Shown here: piece by piece, positions 9,078 to 18,052 of the stretch | Layout of the letters: each line of letters opens with the position of its first letter | Numbering within the stretch: position 1 is the stretch's first letter | DNA from: Glutamicibacter sp. JL.03c | Lineage (GTDB): Bacteria > Actinomycetota > Actinomycetes > Actinomycetales > Micrococcaceae | Direction: 5' to 3' | DNA: 64,000 bases | NCBI RefSeq assembly: GCF_025854375.1 | Contig: NZ_CP107575.1 | Location: 1,922,001 to 1,986,000 of the forward strand | The notes under the pieces: model-generated | Told to the model about the DNA's origin: nothing | Databases searched by the model: none | Seen by the model: only the letters and a program-made list of their open reading frames with translations | Made by a program: the position numbers and the translations under genes

Positions 9078-10082
9078 CTAGCTCTGAGCGTTCTGGTAAG
9101 CCTGCTGGATTACCGAGCCCCAGTAGGGACCGAACATGGTGTTGCGTACGGTGTTGTAACCGAAGCTGTTCACCGAGTTCTGGTATGTAGAGGACCCGGT
9201 GCCCAAGAACCATGGGCCACCCGAAGAACCGCCGGTCATGTTGCACGAAATGCCTTGCGACTGGGTCTGGCCAAACGGATCGTCAGATGCAGATCCCGCG
9301 CAGGACTGCAGGGTCTCGCCGTTGAATGGCGAAGCAGCTGGGTAGCCGTAAGCGGTGTAGTACTCTCCACGTGGCTGGTTGAAGGCCACACCCGATGCCC
9401 CAACGGTGTCGGTCAAGGTCGATCCGCTGCTGTTCGAGACTACTGCGAAGCCGGTGTCATAAGTAATGTCTCCATCATTTGACCACTGTGAAGTCGTGAC
9501 CAGTTCAGTAGCAGCGAAGGAGCCGTAGGGTGCACTGCCATTCTCATAGGCTGGCACGAATACCCAGCGAGTTGCAAAGGCGCCAGGGCCTTCGTTCAAG
9601 CAGTGGCCTGCGGTGGAAACGGTGGATTCATTGGCAGAAACGACTGCGTTGCCAGAGCAAACGTAATCCTGGCCGCCGAGCGTGAAGAACACCTTGCCGA
9701 TATGCGACACGGGAGCCTCTTGGCCACGAGTCTTTCCGCCGGCTTTGGTGCTGATCTTTCCTGCGTTGGAGTTCGCAGCATGGCCTGGAACCTTGGCGGC
9801 TTTGCTTGTATCAACCTTGGCCGCTGATCCTGACTTGCCGGCGACGAGCGTATCTGCGTTCTTAGCTGCCTTCATGCGGTCGGCAGTCCAGTAGTCAAGA
9901 GCCGAATCAGCCTTCTGCGCCGATATTTTAATCGATTTGATGTCATCACTTGTTGACGACGGCGCTGCGGATGCCATCGGTGCGGCACTGAGCATCAAAG
10001 CCCCTGCCAGAAGTGCGGCTCCAGCCAGCTTGCGGCGACCCTTCAGCTTCGACGAATCCGCCTTTAGTGTACGAACTTGCAC
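9078..10082 (-). CDS. Secreted trypsin-like serine protease (S1/V8-like)
   Basis: An exported endopeptidase of 334 residues. The start is GTG at 10082, seven bases after a perfect AAGGAG; an ATG 33 bases upstream has no such site. The N-terminus has a Sec signal peptide: basic KLKGRRK, then hydrophobic LAGAALLAGALML, with cleavage predicted after ASA near residue 39. A propeptide-like segment rich in Lys/Ala follows. The catalytic triad is visible as His in TAGHC (about 160), Asp in DITYDTGF (about 209) and Ser in GGSSGGPW (about 287). Two Cys pairs (VCSG/HC and SCAG/ISC) may form disulfides. It resembles the V8-like glutamyl endopeptidase and Streptomyces secreted protease families; cleavage specificity is unknown. 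Confidence 0.9.
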   Translation of the reverse strand: MQVRTLKADSSKLKGRRKLAGAALLAGALMLSAAPMASAAPSSTSDDIKSIKISAQKADSALDYWTADRMKAAKNADTLVAGKSGSAAKVDTSKAAKVPGHAANSNAGKISTKAGGKTRGQEAPVSHIGKVFFTLGGQDYVCSGNAVVSANESTVSTAGHCLNEGPGAFATRWVFVPAYENGSAPYGSFAATELVTTSQWSNDGDITYDTGFAVVSNSSGSTLTDTVGASGVAFNQPRGEYYTAYGYPAASPFNGETLQSCAGSASDDPFGQTQSQGISCNMTGGSSGGPWFLGTGSSTYQNSVNSFGYNTVRNTMFGPYWGSVIQQAYQNAQS

Positions 10083-10597
10083 GATATAACTCCTTGTCCA
10101 GTGGCACATGACCACTATCGATGGGGGTGCTGTAGCACTCGTGCAAATTAGTCAAACACACACTTCACACAATTTCTATAGGAATTTTTCCCTCCGCTAA
10201 CCGCCAAGATGACTGGGAATTATCCTTTGGATATGAAGTAACTCAGCTTGTTCACAGGTAATCGTGTCTCGTCAGTCAATCGCCATGAGATCGAAGACTG
10301 GACGGGCCCCATTGCACATCCCACATAGCAGACCGCGAAATTTCGGCAATGGATGACAACTAGCCATGCTCTTGAGCGAACGCACGCACGCCCTGGTTCA
10401 GTGCCAAAAAATATGAAAGAAAAACTTCGGTATCAGGTACTTCGTCACCACGATGTGTGCTGCGAACCCGTTGAAAATTCATTGCGATTAGCTTCAAAAG
10501 ACCAACTTATTAACCTCGGAGGGCCGCATAAAGTGAGAGCCCATGTGCATTCCCCCGCAGTTCATGAACCTGCCCGGTCTGCGTTAAAGGACAGCCT
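10083..10597. other. Gene-free stretch between protease and membrane protein genes
   Basis: About 515 bases without a convincing gene. It should hold the protease promoter: on the minus strand a TTGACT hexamer precedes the start, but I could not find a well-spaced -10 box. A small inverted repeat GTGCTGTAGCAC lies at 10127-10138. A plus-strand frame at 10353-10634 has unnatural composition and no ribosome binding site. No RNA gene or repeat was recognised. Confidence 0.5.
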
Positions 10598-11554
10598 TCA
10601 CACAATCGAGGCCTGGTCCGTCGACCGTGGTTGATTCAGCGCCCATTTACGGCTTAGAGGAATGGATGCTGCCCCAAGAAGGCCCGCAGCGACGGCTGTC
10701 ACGATCAACGATGTCGCGAGCCCGCTGCTCATTTGGGCGAAAATTTCCCTGGCCACTTCCCGGTCGATGTTGGAGAGCATTCGTTCTTGAACATAGTCCG
10801 GAATGAGAGTTTTCAAGGCAATGAAGCTAAGGGCACTTACGATGGATACCCATAGCAGCGCTCTCGAAAGAAGTCTCGGAGCGAGCAGAACACCAGCGAT
10901 CAGCACAGCCGCATTAAGGTAGAGCGCCCATGGCCCTATTCTGTCCACGAGTAGATAAGCCTTTTGCACTGTCGGTAACGCATCGTTTTGAATCAATTTC
11001 ATGTTCCATTCGAGATTGCCCGTTGCCGGCAAATCTGGAATTCCCAGCCCCGTCAAGGACTTCGAGATCTCGGCAACTACATCGTCCAACCTGAAACTTA
11101 GATTTCCTGCTTGGTCTAGAGAAGCCGAACTTTGGCCGGTGAAGATACGATGAGTGCTTTGATGACTCGCGCGCAATGCCGTTTGCCAGAGTGAAGCAAA
11201 GTTCTCGGATTGGACGACGCGCAACGCAGAGTTCTCAATGGTCTCGTATGCTTTGGTTGCAATCTCTTCTGTGGGGACGAGACTCGATAGCCAACCGGAA
11301 CCCGTCACCGCGTCAAGGCGTTCTTCGATGCGAAGGTGGCCGGAAACTGACTGCGCTACTTGCTCAGACACCAATTCCTGGAGTTCTTGGTTCTGAGCTA
11401 GCGGCCCCATGGTCTCCACAAAGCCATCAGTGTCCGTCAGGTGCCCTGCAGCCCATGATGCTGAGATAGTTATCGGCGCTGCTATCACCGACACCACCAG
11501 GCAAATGCTCGATAGCACGCTTCGCCAGATAGATGGACGCAAGTTATTCTCCAC
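10598..11554 (-). CDS. Integral membrane protein of unknown function
   Basis: A 318-residue protein with one N-terminal membrane segment (about residues 13-34), a long extracytoplasmic region (about 35-200) with HLTDTDGFVETMGPLA, and three C-terminal hydrophobic segments (about 205-228, 230-252 and 275-300). This layout is common for a conserved actinobacterial membrane protein family without assigned function. The start codon is GTG at 11554. It stands alone, with about 160 bases to the next gene upstream on the same strand. No catalytic motif was seen. Confidence 0.75.
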   Translation of the reverse strand: MENNLRPSIWRSVLSSICLVVSVIAAPITISASWAAGHLTDTDGFVETMGPLAQNQELQELVSEQVAQSVSGHLRIEERLDAVTGSGWLSSLVPTEEIATKAYETIENSALRVVQSENFASLWQTALRASHQSTHRIFTGQSSASLDQAGNLSFRLDDVVAEISKSLTGLGIPDLPATGNLEWNMKLIQNDALPTVQKAYLLVDRIGPWALYLNAAVLIAGVLLAPRLLSRALLWVSIVSALSFIALKTLIPDYVQERMLSNIDREVAREIFAQMSSGLATSLIVTAVAAGLLGAASIPLSRKWALNQPRSTDQASIV

Positions 11555-11716
11555 ACTGTACCCCCTACAAATGATGGCTTACCTATCCCCCGCCCCTTAA
11601 TCGTTGCATGGGGTGCTGTGAATCAAGCTGGATTCAGGCATGCGTTGGCAGATCAAAGAAACAACGGACGCCCGCTTGAATAAAGAGGCGTCCGCTGTAC
11701 CGAGTCCACGGGATAT

Positions 11717-12325
11717 TTAGTCGAAGGTTGGGCTCTCAGTGCGAGTGCGCTTCATCTCAAAGAAGTATGGGAACGATGCTAGCTGCGCTGCCGCGTCAAA
11801 CATCTTTCCTGCATCTTCGCCGGTCGGAACACGGGTAATCACAGGTCCGAAGAAGGCAACGCCGTCCACAGCAACAATCGGGGTGCCAACGTCTTGGCCG
11901 ACTTTGCTGATGCCGGTCTCGTGGCTGGCGCGCAATGCCGCGTCGTTGGCATCCGTATGCGCTGCTTCGGCGAGATCCACGGGCAGCCCGGTCTTCTCCA
12001 GCGCCTTCTTGATAACTTCATCGCGGTCGGAGATTTTCTCGTAATGGAACAATTCGCCCATTGCGGTGTACAGCTTGTCTATTACATCTTCGCCGTGCAG
12101 CTCGGCAGCCTTCAAGACTACGCGAACTGGACCCCAGGACGAGTCCATCATCGCACGGTAATCTTCTGGCAAGTCCCGGCCCTCGTTGAGGACAGAGAGG
12201 CTCATGACGTTCCAAGAAACGTCGATGTCGCGCACTTTCTCAACTTCCTTGATCCATCGGCTCGTGGCCCAGGCGAATGGGCAAATAGGATCGAACCAGA
12301 AATCAACGTGCTGATGCTCGGCCAT
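11717..12325 (-). CDS. Rv2466c-like mycothiol-dependent DsbA-family oxidoreductase
   Basis: A 202-residue thioredoxin-fold protein closely resembling M. tuberculosis Rv2466c (mycothiol-dependent nitroreductase/disulfide reductase). Shared features include the N-terminal FWFDPICPFAW, SRWI, WGPVRV, DVGTP before a cis-Pro, GVAFFGPV and the C-terminal FFEMKRTRTE segment. The active site reads CPFA instead of the CPWC of Rv2466c: the nucleophilic first Cys is kept and the resolving Cys is Ala. That would suit a monothiol mechanism with mycothiol as resolving thiol. It lies 47 bases before clpX's stop region on the same strand, downstream of clpX. Confidence 0.85.
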   Translation of the reverse strand: MAEHQHVDFWFDPICPFAWATSRWIKEVEKVRDIDVSWNVMSLSVLNEGRDLPEDYRAMMDSSWGPVRVVLKAAELHGEDVIDKLYTAMGELFHYEKISDRDEVIKKALEKTGLPVDLAEAAHTDANDAALRASHETGISKVGQDVGTPIVAVDGVAFFGPVITRVPTGEDAGKMFDAAAQLASFPYFFEMKRTRTESPTFD

Positions 12326-12372
12326 GATGTACCAACTTCCTTACCGAATTAAAACTATTGATCTTATGCAGT

Positions 12373-13665
12373 CTAGGCAGACTTCTTGTCGCGTTTGGCG
12401 ACCATGGCGTGTGACAGCATTGCAGGCTCTTCACCGTCGATGACCGTGGCACGCGTAACCACCACTTCAGCGACATCTTCTCGGCTTGGCAGATCGAACA
12501 TCACTCCGCCGAGTGTCTCTTCGAGAATCGAACGGAGTCCGCGGGCACCGGTCTCGCGTTCGATCGCCAATTCCGCGACTGCATCGAGCGCCGACTGGTC
12601 GAAGCTCAGTGCAACCCCGTCCATTTGGAACATCTTCTGGTACTGCTTGAGCAAAGCATTCTTTGGTTCGGTCAAAACTCGAACCAGCGCTTCCTTGTCC
12701 AGATGTTCAACCGTGGTGATCACGGGAAGACGTCCAATGAATTCTGGAATCAAACCGAACTTCAACAGGTCTTCGGGACGAACGTCCGAATACGATGCCG
12801 TCTCGCTCTTCAATGCAGTCAGCGGAGCTCCGAAGCCGATACCCTTTTGTCCGGCGCGAGAGGAAATGATTTTTTCCAGGCCAGCGAAGGCTCCGGCCAC
12901 GATGAAGAGAATGTTAGTGGTATCCAACTGTATGAAGTCCTGATGCGGGTGCTTGCGACCACCCTGCGGAGGAACAGCAGCCACCGTTCCTTCAAGGATT
13001 TTCAGCAAAGCCTGCTGTACGCCTTCACCCGAAACGTCACGAGTAATCGATGGGTTCTCGCTCTTGCGCGAAATCTTGTCGATTTCATCGATGTAGATGA
13101 TGCCGGTTTCGGCCTTCTTAACGTCATAGTCTGCTGCCTGCAACAGCTTGAGCAGGATGTTCTCGACGTCTTCGCCTACATAGCCGGCCTCGGTCAGGCT
13201 AGTCGCGTCAGCTACGGCGAAAGGTACGTTGAGCTTTTTGGCCAATGACTGCGCCAGGTAAGTCTTACCGCAGCCAGTCGGGCCAATTAGCATGATGTTC
13301 GACTTTGAGACTTCCACTTCACCCAGGGGGTCATCATTCGTCAAAGCGGCCACTGGCCCGTGGTCCTGGTTTCCGTGGATGCGCTTGTAGTGGTTGTAGA
13401 CCGCTACGGATAGGGCGCGCTTGGCGTTCTCCTGGCCAATGACGTATTCCTGCAACGAATCAAAGATCTCTCGTGGCTTGGCCAGCGAAAATTCTTCGTG
13501 CACCTGCTCTTCAGCGAACTCCTCGGCAATGATTTCATTGCAAAGCTCAATGCACTCGGTACAAATGTAGACACCATGGCCTGCAATTAGCTTCTTAACC
13601 TGCTTTTGACTCTTCCCGCAGAAAGAGCATTTCAGCAGATCCGAGCCTTCACCCATGCGTCCCAT
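12373..13665 (-). CDS. clpX: ATP-dependent Clp protease ATP-binding subunit ClpX
   Basis: AAA+ unfoldase that feeds substrates to ClpP1P2. The 430-residue protein has the N-terminal C4 zinc finger (C13, C16, C35, C38), Walker A GPTGCGKT at residues 128-135, Walker [10 protein letters not shown], and the IGF-type loop IGFGAP for ClpP docking near residue 275. Length matches the family (about 425). Start ATG at 13665 or an internal ATG three codons on cannot be separated. It lies downstream of clpP2 with a 168-base gap that holds a strong nested hairpin, so its expression may differ from clpP1P2. Confidence 0.96.
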   Translation of the reverse strand: MGRMGEGSDLLKCSFCGKSQKQVKKLIAGHGVYICTECIELCNEIIAEEFAEEQVHEEFSLAKPREIFDSLQEYVIGQENAKRALSVAVYNHYKRIHGNQDHGPVAALTNDDPLGEVEVSKSNIMLIGPTGCGKTYLAQSLAKKLNVPFAVADATSLTEAGYVGEDVENILLKLLQAADYDVKKAETGIIYIDEIDKISRKSENPSITRDVSGEGVQQALLKILEGTVAAVPPQGGRKHPHQDFIQLDTTNILFIVAGAFAGLEKIISSRAGQKGIGFGAPLTALKSETASYSDVRPEDLLKFGLIPEFIGRLPVITTVEHLDKEALVRVLTEPKNALLKQYQKMFQMDGVALSFDQSALDAVAELAIERETGARGLRSILEETLGGVMFDLPSREDVAEVVVTRATVIDGEEPAMLSHAMVAKRDKKSA

Positions 13666-13742
13666 CGCACCATTCTCCTATTTAATTGAGTAGCTGTGGA
13701 CTTACTCAATTCTAGGCTAGTTGTCCCCCAAATTAGATGAAT

Positions 13743-13807
13743 ATGGCGGTTTACCTGCGTTGCGCCACTTCACGTTCGTGAAGTGCGATCACTTGGTAAA
13801 CCGCCAT
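13743..13807 (-). terminator. Nested hairpin between clpP2 and clpX
   Basis: Outer arms at 13743-13755 and 13795-13807 form a perfect 13-bp stem. Inside, 13766-13774 pairs with 13777-13785 to give a second 9-bp hairpin. The structure starts 27 bases after the clpP2 stop. It has no T-run, so it is not a textbook terminator; it may stabilise the clpP1P2 message or attenuate read-through into clpX. Confidence 0.6.
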
Positions 13808-13833
13808 TCATCGGAGATTATTCCGAAAAAGAG

Positions 13834-14493
13834 CTAGCTGCCCAGCTGCGCCCGGTTCAGCTTACGTGGCGTCAATACTTCATCGACGATTCCGTAGGCC
13901 TTTGCTTCAGCTGCGGTCATGAACAGGTCGCGCTCCACGTCGTCACGAACCTTCTCTACGGGCTGTTCCGAATGCGAAGCCAGAGTTTCTTCCAGCCAGC
14001 CGCGCATGCGCATGACTTCTTCAGCCTGGATCTGCAGGTCGGTCGCGGTACCGCGTTCGCCGCCACCCATTGCTGGCTGGTGGATCAGCACACGAGCGTT
14101 AGGCAGTGCCAAACGCTTGCCCGGTGTACCAGCGGCCAACAGGACTGCAGCGGCCGATGCTGCCTGACCCAAGCACACGGTCTGAACTTCCGGACGAATG
14201 AACTGTATCGTGTCGTATATTGCAGTCATCGCAGTGAACGAACCACCTGGCGAGTTGATGTACAGGGTGACATCGCGTTCCGGGTCCATGGATTCAAGGA
14301 CCAGCAGCTGGGCCATAACGTCATCAGCCGAGGCATCGTCTACCTGAGCGCCGAGGAAGATAATGCGATCCTCGAACAGCTTGGCGTACGGATCCTGGCG
14401 TTTGAACCCATAAGGGGTGCGCTCCTCGAACTGAGGAAGAATGTAGCGGGCCGATGGCATCTGGCCGGCGACAGCTTCAGGATTGAAGTTCAT
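13834..14493 (-). CDS. clpP2: ATP-dependent Clp protease proteolytic subunit (ClpP2)
   Basis: Serine peptidase subunit of the Clp protease. The 219-residue protein has catalytic Ser113 in GQAASAAAV, His138 in LIHQPAMGG and Asp near residue 187, plus the INSPGG oxyanion loop region. Together with ClpP1 encoded 46 bases upstream it would form the mixed ClpP1P2 tetradecamer usual in actinobacteria. The ATG is preceded by AGGAGAAAACC. Which paralogue is 1 or 2 follows the operon order used in mycobacteria and corynebacteria. Confidence 0.95.
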   Translation of the reverse strand: MNFNPEAVAGQMPSARYILPQFEERTPYGFKRQDPYAKLFEDRIIFLGAQVDDASADDVMAQLLVLESMDPERDVTLYINSPGGSFTAMTAIYDTIQFIRPEVQTVCLGQAASAAAVLLAAGTPGKRLALPNARVLIHQPAMGGGERGTATDLQIQAEEVMRMRGWLEETLASHSEQPVEKVRDDVERDLFMTAAEAKAYGIVDEVLTPRKLNRAQLGS

Positions 14494-14539
14494 GGTTTTC
14501 TCCTAGGACAAATCTTTGGGAATCAAGTGGTGAGTTCGA

Positions 14540-15163
14540 CTACTGACGCTCTACGCCGCCACCACCGGTGACTGAACCGGCGTGCTTTGCGATCTGGTCG
14601 AAGAAGCCGTAGGCAAGGCCCTCTTCTGCGGTGAACCACTTGTCACGCTGGTTATCGATCAGGATCTGCTCAACAGTCTGTCCGGTCTGCTCAGCGGTCA
14701 GGTCGCTCATGACCTTCTTCATGTGCATGATCAGCTCAGCCTGGATCTTGATGTCCGAAGCGGTACCGCCGATGCCCCCCGAAGGCTGGTGCATTAGGAT
14801 GCGTGCATTCGGAGTCGCGAAGCGCTTGCCCGGGGTGCCCGAGGAAAGCAGGAACTGCCCCATCGATGCAGCAAGGCCGGTGGCCACGGTAACAACGTCA
14901 TTCGGGATGAAGTTCATCGTGTCGTAGATGGCCATGCCTGCAGTGATCGAACCGCCCGGCGAGTTGATGTACAGGTAGATGTCCTTCTCAGGGTCTTCTG
15001 CCGAGAGCAGGAGCAACTGCGAGCAAATTGCGTTCGCATTGTCGTCGCGGACTTCGGAGCCCAGCCAGATGATGCGCTCCTTGAGCAAGCGGTTGTAGAT
15101 GTAGTCATCACGGCTGGCCGGATCGACGGCTGCCATAGTAGGAGTGCGCGAATCATTTGACAT
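14540..15163 (-). CDS. clpP1: ATP-dependent Clp protease proteolytic subunit (ClpP1)
   Basis: First gene of the clpP1-clpP2 operon, 207 residues from the ATG at 15163. The frame is open to a TTG at 15181, but the ATG has AGAGG upstream and gives the usual length. Catalytic Ser100 (GLAASMGQF), His125 (LMHQPSGG) and the INSPGG loop are present, with the GxGGxA(S/T)D segment typical of the family. Upstream, two CGC-N5-GCG boxes at 15290-15320 look like binding sites for the ClgR activator, which controls clpP1P2 in other actinobacteria. Confidence 0.95.
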   Translation of the reverse strand: MSNDSRTPTMAAVDPASRDDYIYNRLLKERIIWLGSEVRDDNANAICSQLLLLSAEDPEKDIYLYINSPGGSITAGMAIYDTMNFIPNDVVTVATGLAASMGQFLLSSGTPGKRFATPNARILMHQPSGGIGGTASDIKIQAELIMHMKKVMSDLTAEQTGQTVEQILIDNQRDKWFTAEEGLAYGFFDQIAKHAGSVTGGGGVERQ

Positions 15164-15289
15164 GTTCTCTACCTCTTCCAAACGTGTAGATCAGATTCTG
15201 GAATTTCTGTTTCTAATCCCAAAGCTGCAACTGGTTACTTTGAGATTACTTACTTCAAGGCTTTCATGGGGCGTTTCATGCCCTTGTTT

Positions 15290-15320
15290 CGCTCACGGCG
15301 CATGATGCACGCCGGCAGCG
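15290..15320 (-). promoter_or_regulatory. Two tandem ClgR-like operators upstream of clpP1P2
   Basis: Read on the minus strand, 15310-15324 contains GTTCGC-N5-GCG, which matches the ClgR motif described for Streptomyces. A second CGC-N5-GCG core lies at 15290-15300, exactly 20 bp away, so both would face the same side of the helix. They sit about 130-160 bases before the clpP1 ATG. The clgR gene itself is not in the window. The match is to a remembered consensus; binding is inferred. Confidence 0.6.
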
Positions 15321-15327
15321 AACAAAA

Positions 15328-15367
15328 ATGGCCATTGGCCGCCTTTTTCAAGGCAGCCAATGGCCAT
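15328..15367 (-). terminator. Rho-independent terminator of trigger factor gene
   Basis: Arms 15328-15339 and 15356-15367 form a 12-bp stem, with further pairing in the loop. On the minus strand it is followed by TTTTTGTT, so it is an intrinsic terminator 16 bases after the tig stop. Its T-run abuts the upstream ClgR-like box. Confidence 0.85.
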
Positions 15368-15383
15368 CAGAGTCTCGAAAAGA

Positions 15384-16715
15384 CTACTTAGCTTCTTCAG
15401 CTTCAACTTCAGCGGCTTCTTCTTCGCCCGCTGGCTTCACGAAGGAAGTCAGGTCAACAGCGGCACCGTTGGAATCGGTGACGGTTGCGAATTCAAGAAC
15501 CTTTGCCAGTGCCTTGCGGCGGCGAACCTCGCCCATGAGCATTGGAACCTGGCCGGCGCCGTCCAGCATCTGCGCGAACTGGTTTGGCTCCATGCCGTAC
15601 TGGCCGGCGGTCTGAACGATGTAGTCGATCAGTTCGGACTGCTCAACGCCAACTTCCTCAGCGTCTGCCACAGCATCCAGGATGATTTCGTTCTTGAAGG
15701 CACGCTCGGTGTTCTCGCGAACCTCTGCACGGTGCTCTTCGGTGTCGTGATCATCTTCAGCGTCTGGGGCATTGAAGTGCTGCTCGATCTGCTCGTCGAT
15801 GACCGAAGCAGGAACTGGAACCTCTACCAGTTCAACCAGCTTGTCCAGAACCAATTCGCGGGCTTCTACGCCCTGCTCGACGATCTTGCCCTCTGCAGCG
15901 TCCTTGGCCAGGTTTTCGCGCAGTTCAGCAATGGTGTCGAATTCCGAAGCAAGCTGTGCGAAGTCATCATTTGCTTCTGGCAGTTCGCGCTGCTTGACGG
16001 CGTTGATAACGACCTTTACAGTTGCTGCCTTGCCGGCGTGCTCGCCGCCGGCCAGGGTGGTTTCGAAGGTCGCGTCTTCGCCAGCGGACAGGCCGGTAAC
16101 AGCCTCGTCCATGCCTTCAAGCATATTGCCGGAACCGATCTGGTAGGACAGGCCTTGTGCGGAGTCTACTTCTTCGCCGTCAACCGAAGCGGTGAGGTCA
16201 ATGGTAACGAAGGAATCGGCAGCTGCTGGAGCTTCAACTTCCTTCAGGGTGCCGAAGCGGCCACGTAGGTCGTCGAGAGCCTTCTCGATGTCCTCGTCAG
16301 CAACTTCCTTGGCTTCAACAGAAACTTCGAGGCCCTTGTAGTCCGGCAGCTCAACCTTCGGACGGATGTCAACCTCGAGGGTGAAGACCAGCTGGCCTTC
16401 GCCTTCCTTCTCGATCGAAGGCAGCTCGGTGATGTCGACCTCTGGGCGGGACAGTGGGGTGAGTTCATTCTCGACCATGGCCTGCTGGTAGTACTCGTTC
16501 AGACCTTCGTTTACTGCGGTCTCGATGACGTAGCCACGGCCAACGCGCTGATCGATCAAGCGGGAAGGAACTTTGCCCTTACGGAAGCCTGGGATCTGAA
16601 TCTGCTGAGCGATGGTCTTGTACGCCTCATCGACGCGGGGCTTCAGTTCCTCGTAAGGAACTTCAACGGTCAGCTTAACCCGGGTCGGGTTGACGTTTTC
16701 GACGGCGCTCTTCAC
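15384..16715 (-). CDS. tig: Trigger factor, ribosome-associated chaperone and prolyl isomerase
   Basis: Folds nascent chains at the ribosome exit tunnel. The 443-residue protein has the N-terminal ribosome-binding domain with the signature GFRKGKVP at residues 43-50, the central FKBP-type PPIase domain (about 150-245) and the long helical C-terminal chaperone domain, ending in an acidic Glu/Ala tail. The start is GTG at 16715, nine bases after AGGAG. It is upstream of clpP1P2-clpX on the same strand, the usual tig-clpP-clpX order, but a terminator separates it from clpP1. Confidence 0.96.
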   Translation of the reverse strand: MKSAVENVNPTRVKLTVEVPYEELKPRVDEAYKTIAQQIQIPGFRKGKVPSRLIDQRVGRGYVIETAVNEGLNEYYQQAMVENELTPLSRPEVDITELPSIEKEGEGQLVFTLEVDIRPKVELPDYKGLEVSVEAKEVADEDIEKALDDLRGRFGTLKEVEAPAAADSFVTIDLTASVDGEEVDSAQGLSYQIGSGNMLEGMDEAVTGLSAGEDATFETTLAGGEHAGKAATVKVVINAVKQRELPEANDDFAQLASEFDTIAELRENLAKDAAEGKIVEQGVEARELVLDKLVELVEVPVPASVIDEQIEQHFNAPDAEDDHDTEEHRAEVRENTERAFKNEIILDAVADAEEVGVEQSELIDYIVQTAGQYGMEPNQFAQMLDGAGQVPMLMGEVRRRKALAKVLEFATVTDSNGAAVDLTSFVKPAGEEEAAEVEAEEAK

Positions 16716-16757
16716 AGCGTTGTACTCCTGAGTTGTTTAATATTAGGTCTAATCTGC

Positions 16758-16791
16758 AAAAAACCCCGCAACATGGTGGCGTTGCGGGGTT
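16758..16791 (-). terminator. Rho-independent terminator after tRNA-Pro cluster
   Basis: Arms 16762-16772 and 16781-16791 make an 11-bp GC-rich stem with an 8-base loop, followed on the minus strand by TTTTTT. It starts 12 bases after the last tRNA-Pro and separates it from tig. Confidence 0.9.
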
Positions 16792-16802
16792 GTTCGACAG
16801 AG

Positions 16803-16877
16803 TCGGGGTGACAGGATTCGAACCTGCGACCTCACGCTCCCAAAGCGCGCGCTCTAGCCAAGCTGAGCTACACCCCG
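16803..16877 (-). tRNA. tRNA-Pro(UGG), copy 1
   Basis: Cloverleaf read on the minus strand: acceptor stem CGGGGTG/CACCCCG, D arm GCTC..GAGC, anticodon loop TTTGGGA with anticodon TGG, T loop TTCGAAT, discriminator A; CCA is not encoded. 75 bases. Identical to the two copies upstream, and followed by a strong terminator. Confidence 0.97.
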
Positions 16878-17034
16878 ATTAGCAGTGAACAGTCTAACCC
16901 GAGTCATCCTGTATCCACTAATCGTTTGTGATGCTTACTAGTTACCTTTGACAGTTTTTAGTGATCACAAGATCTAAATAATATTTAGCTCTCAATATTC
17001 ATGATCAAGAATTCAAGGATTCCCTCACACAAAG

Positions 17035-17109
17035 TCGGGGTGACAGGATTCGAACCTGCGACCTCACGCTCCCAAAGCGCGCGCTCTAGCCAAGCTGAGC
17101 TACACCCCG
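17035..17109 (-). tRNA. tRNA-Pro(UGG), copy 2
   Basis: Same sequence as copies 1 and 3 over all 75 bases, anticodon TGG. The spacers on either side (157 and 140 bases) are AT-richer and not obviously related to each other, apart from short flanking matches (AAAGT before and GATTAG after the gene on the plus strand). Confidence 0.97.
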
Positions 17110-17249
17110 ATTAGTCAGCCGCACTGTGCTTTCGCATCAGACAATGCCTAACCGTTAGTTGATGAATCAGGAAATTTGCTAATACCCTGATTCAGTGAAC
17201 CCAATTCCTCGGATTCAAAATATGGCTGAATTTCAATTCTTCCATAAAG

Positions 17250-17324
17250 TCGGGGTGACAGGATTCGAACCTGCGACCTCACGCTCCCAAAGCGCGCGCT
17301 CTAGCCAAGCTGAGCTACACCCCG
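17250..17324 (-). tRNA. tRNA-Pro(UGG), copy 3
   Basis: Third identical 75-base copy, first in the direction of transcription, anticodon TGG. CCA is not encoded. Confidence 0.97.
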
Positions 17325-17752
17325 ATGAAGTTCGTAAAACCTTACTTCATCTGGACATTCCGTCCCGCGTTCAACCCGGGAATCAATTGTTTCCCGTGCT
17401 GATCACAAGAAACTAAGTTACACGTGTTCGAACCAAAAGCAAAATCGAACCTCCACCATGTCGTGGCCCGCAGAGGGTCAAATCTCTTGAATTTCCGGTA
17501 ATCACAAGGTTGATTTGGGACGGTTTGCTGAGATAAGTGAGTTGAATAACAGGAACTTTCCAGCTGCGGCCTCAGATTTGACCGCAGATCCCGAAAGACT
17601 TGAACCCCATGGAGCGCCCTGCCAGGCGCCAAGACCCTACAACCACGGCGAGATTCCCAGTGCGCAAACGACCGAAGTTCGCAATTGATGCGCCGGCACT
17701 TTCGGCACTGCGGGTGGGCTCGCCACCAGATCCGAGATTCGCACGAACAGCA
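17325..17752. other. Gene-free stretch between tRNA-Pro and tRNA-Gly
   Basis: About 430 bases without a gene. Short frames here include pieces of tRNA and have no ribosome binding sites. The motif GATCACAAGA occurs at about 17401 and again in the tRNA-Pro spacer near 16963, possibly a relic of the duplication. No RNA gene recognised. Confidence 0.5.
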
Positions 17753-17780
17753 AAAGACCCCGTATCTCTACGGGGTCTTT
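17753..17780 (-). terminator. Terminator of tRNA-Gly
   Basis: Perfect 11-bp stem (17753-17763 with 17770-17780) and 6-base loop, just beyond the tRNA-Gly 3' end. On the minus strand it runs into TTTTGC. Confidence 0.85.
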
Positions 17781-17786
17781 CTTTGG

Positions 17787-17857
17787 AGGGGATGACGGGA
17801 ATCGAACCCGCGTAATCAGTTTGGAAGACTGAGGCTTTACCATTAAGCTACATCCCC
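17787..17857 (-). tRNA. tRNA-Gly(UCC)
   Basis: 71-base cloverleaf on the minus strand: acceptor GGGGATG/CATCCCC, anticodon stem TCAGT/ACTGA around loop CTTCCAA (anticodon TCC), T loop TTCGATT, discriminator T. CCA is not encoded. Confidence 0.97.
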
Positions 17858-18052
17858 ATTTCGAAGCATCTGCGCTTCGAACAAGATCGAGTCTAGACCA
17901 TAAAAGATGCGCTTTGCAAATCGGCCATTCCCAGCCTCACTTGGAGCCTCTTGATTAGCATTTAGATAGGGCAACTCAAAGCTATACACGCCGGAGAATT
18001 CAGGGGAAATGTATTCTTCTGATCTCATTTGCGACGTTCGGCCCCAACTTAT

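Noticed and set aside
10353-10634. 93-residue plus-strand frame between protease and membrane protein
   Set aside because: No ribosome binding site, odd composition, overlaps a clear gene on the other strand.
17195-17416. Plus-strand frame encoding VGVTGFEPATSRSQSARSS
   Set aside because: It is the reverse complement of the third tRNA-Pro read as protein, a well-known misannotation.
17600-17815. Plus-strand frame ending LSLEGMTGIEPA
   Set aside because: Its end is antisense to tRNA-Gly and its terminator; no ribosome binding site.
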